Source: Bacteroidales bacterium
GTDB lineage: Bacteria; Bacteroidota; Bacteroidia; Bacteroidales; WCHB1-69
NCBI GenBank assembly: GCA_017618435.1
Contig: JAFZUH010000181.1
Location: forward strand, 1 to 6,223
Direction of reading: 5' to 3'
Length of the DNA: 6,223 nt
Part shown: in pieces, positions 5,685 to 6,223 of the stretch
Numbering within the stretch: position 1 is the stretch's first letter
How the letters are laid out: the number at the start of each line of letters is the position of its first letter
Program-made: the position numbers and the translations under genes
The notes under the pieces: generated by a model
Seen by the model: the letters and a program-made list of their open reading frames with translations, nothing else
Database searches by the model: none
Told to the model about the DNA's origin: nothing

Positions 5685-5715
5685 GCAAAAATATAAGCAA
5701 AAACAGAGATAACAA
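5685..5715 (-). promoter_or_regulatory. Bacteroidota-type promoter of the transglutaminase-like gene
   Basis: A minus-strand TTG (5715-5713) is followed after 19 bp by TATTTTTG (5693-5686), an exact TAnnTTTG -7 match with the consensus spacing. Transcription would start near 5679, leaving a leader of about 26 nt before ATG 5653. Confidence 0.55.
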
Positions 5716-5936
5716 GCAGATTTTCTGCAAATTGTATGAACTTGACTTCGTTCTGTACCAAATGGCTTTCAGGGTGTATGAAAGGGCTTTTTTCAAGCAA
5801 CAAAGGAAGTATAAAAAACCGTTTGGAGCGGCAAAAAAATTTTAGGAAAAAACGACCTATCGGTTAAAGTGACAGTAGAATATTAAATATTATATCTGAT
5901 ATGACCTTTTGAAATTTTTGCGTGAAATGTAAAATC
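5716..5936. other. Intergenic region without a recognisable gene
   Basis: This stretch lies between the end of the outer-membrane protein gene and the promoter of the next gene. It holds no convincing open frame. It contains a small palindrome, GCAGA-TTT-TCTGC (5716-5728), just upstream of the -33 element, which could be an operator or chance. It also has weak minus-strand stems followed by T-runs (around 5845-5865 and 5808-5830) that might end the upstream gene. None is strong enough to call as a terminator. Confidence 0.4.
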
Positions 5937-6223
5937 TTACATTCCGATATTGAATCCCAGCATTAGAACAAGAGGTATGCCACTTGTTTTCTGCATATAG
6001 GCGGGGTTGTATTTTTGCACCAATCCTTCTCTGCCGTCTGTTTTATAATATTGAATATGTGCATAAACAAAACAATTGTTCATCCATTCCCATTCAACTT
6101 TCAAAGTGGTAATGTGATTGTAATAAATCACCTGCTGCATAAACGGCAATCCCCATGGTTCGCCTTCTCCATATATGTAATCGGTTCCTTTTCTCAAATA
6201 GGTATAAGACGCTTTTAAACTCA
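5937..6223 (-). CDS. Probable outer-membrane beta-barrel protein (C-terminal fragment, cut by window edge)
   Basis: About 94 codons are visible. The frame runs past the right edge without a start, so a start at the TTG at 6197 would be artificial. The sequence alternates polar and hydrophobic or aromatic residues, as in transmembrane beta strands: TTLKVEWEWMN, CFVYAHIQYYKTDG and a final GIPLVLMLGFNIGM. The last segment looks like a terminal barrel strand (Phe near the end), the part recognised by the BAM assembly machinery. Gly/Asp-containing turns separate the strands. In Bacteroidota such C-termini occur in many outer-membrane proteins, including RemB-like and Wzi-like barrels, and I cannot tell which family this is. 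It is the most upstream gene in the window and ends 283 bp before the transglutaminase-like gene. Confidence 0.6.
   Translation of the reverse strand, partial: SLKASYTYLRKGTDYIYGEGEPWGLPFMQQVIYYNHITTLKVEWEWMNNCFVYAHIQYYKTDGREGLVQKYNPAYMQKTSGIPLVLMLGFNIGM

Noticed and set aside
5767..5794. Plus-strand hairpin CTTTCA/TGAAAG followed within three bases by six Ts
   Set aside because: No plus-strand gene ends here, and the stem is only 6 bp, so a plus-strand terminator has nothing to terminate.

Overview
This is an AT-rich window whose genes all read on the minus strand. It most likely comes from the Bacteroidota, probably a gut- or mouth-type Bacteroidales. The reasons are: promoters fit the Bacteroidota pattern (-33 TTG or TTTG, then about 20 bp, then TAnnTTTG) rather than the E. 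coli pattern; start codons mostly lack a Shine-Dalgarno sequence; TM2 and DUF2752 proteins of the type common in this phylum lie next to each other; and a SRD5A-type steroid reductase sits beside an Old Yellow Enzyme, a pairing known from gut Bacteroidales. The species cannot be named from this window.

Read from right to left, in the direction of transcription, the layout is as follows. (1) 6223-5937: the C-terminal end of a probable outer-membrane beta-barrel protein, cut by the window edge. (2) 5653-4490: a membrane-anchored protein with a transglutaminase-like (papain-fold) domain, with its own promoter and a strong intrinsic terminator. (3) 4187-2457: a 576-residue AAA+ ATPase, also followed by a strong terminator. 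(4) About 2325 to 1325: a transcription unit with a long, highly folded leader, then a TM2-domain gene whose N-terminal codons are cut off by an in-frame TAG, then a DUF2752 gene starting at GTG directly after the TM2 stop codon and in the same frame. (5) 1176 to the left edge: a steroid 5-alpha-reductase homologue followed 9 bp later by the N-terminal third or so of an NADH:flavin oxidoreductase (Old Yellow Enzyme family); the two form an operon with a good promoter.

The parts most worth attention are the TM2-DUF2752 unit and the steroid reductase pair. The first combines an apparently undescribed structured leader of about 230-270 nt with two stop-start junctions (TAG-ATG and TAA-GTG) in one continuous frame. 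The second could act on bile acids or steroid hormones by reducing the delta-4 double bond of 3-oxo-steroids to the 5-alpha or 5-beta form. The AAA+ ATPase and the transglutaminase-like protein are neighbours but look separately terminated, and nothing in the window proves that they work together. No tRNA, rRNA, CRISPR array or insertion sequence was seen.
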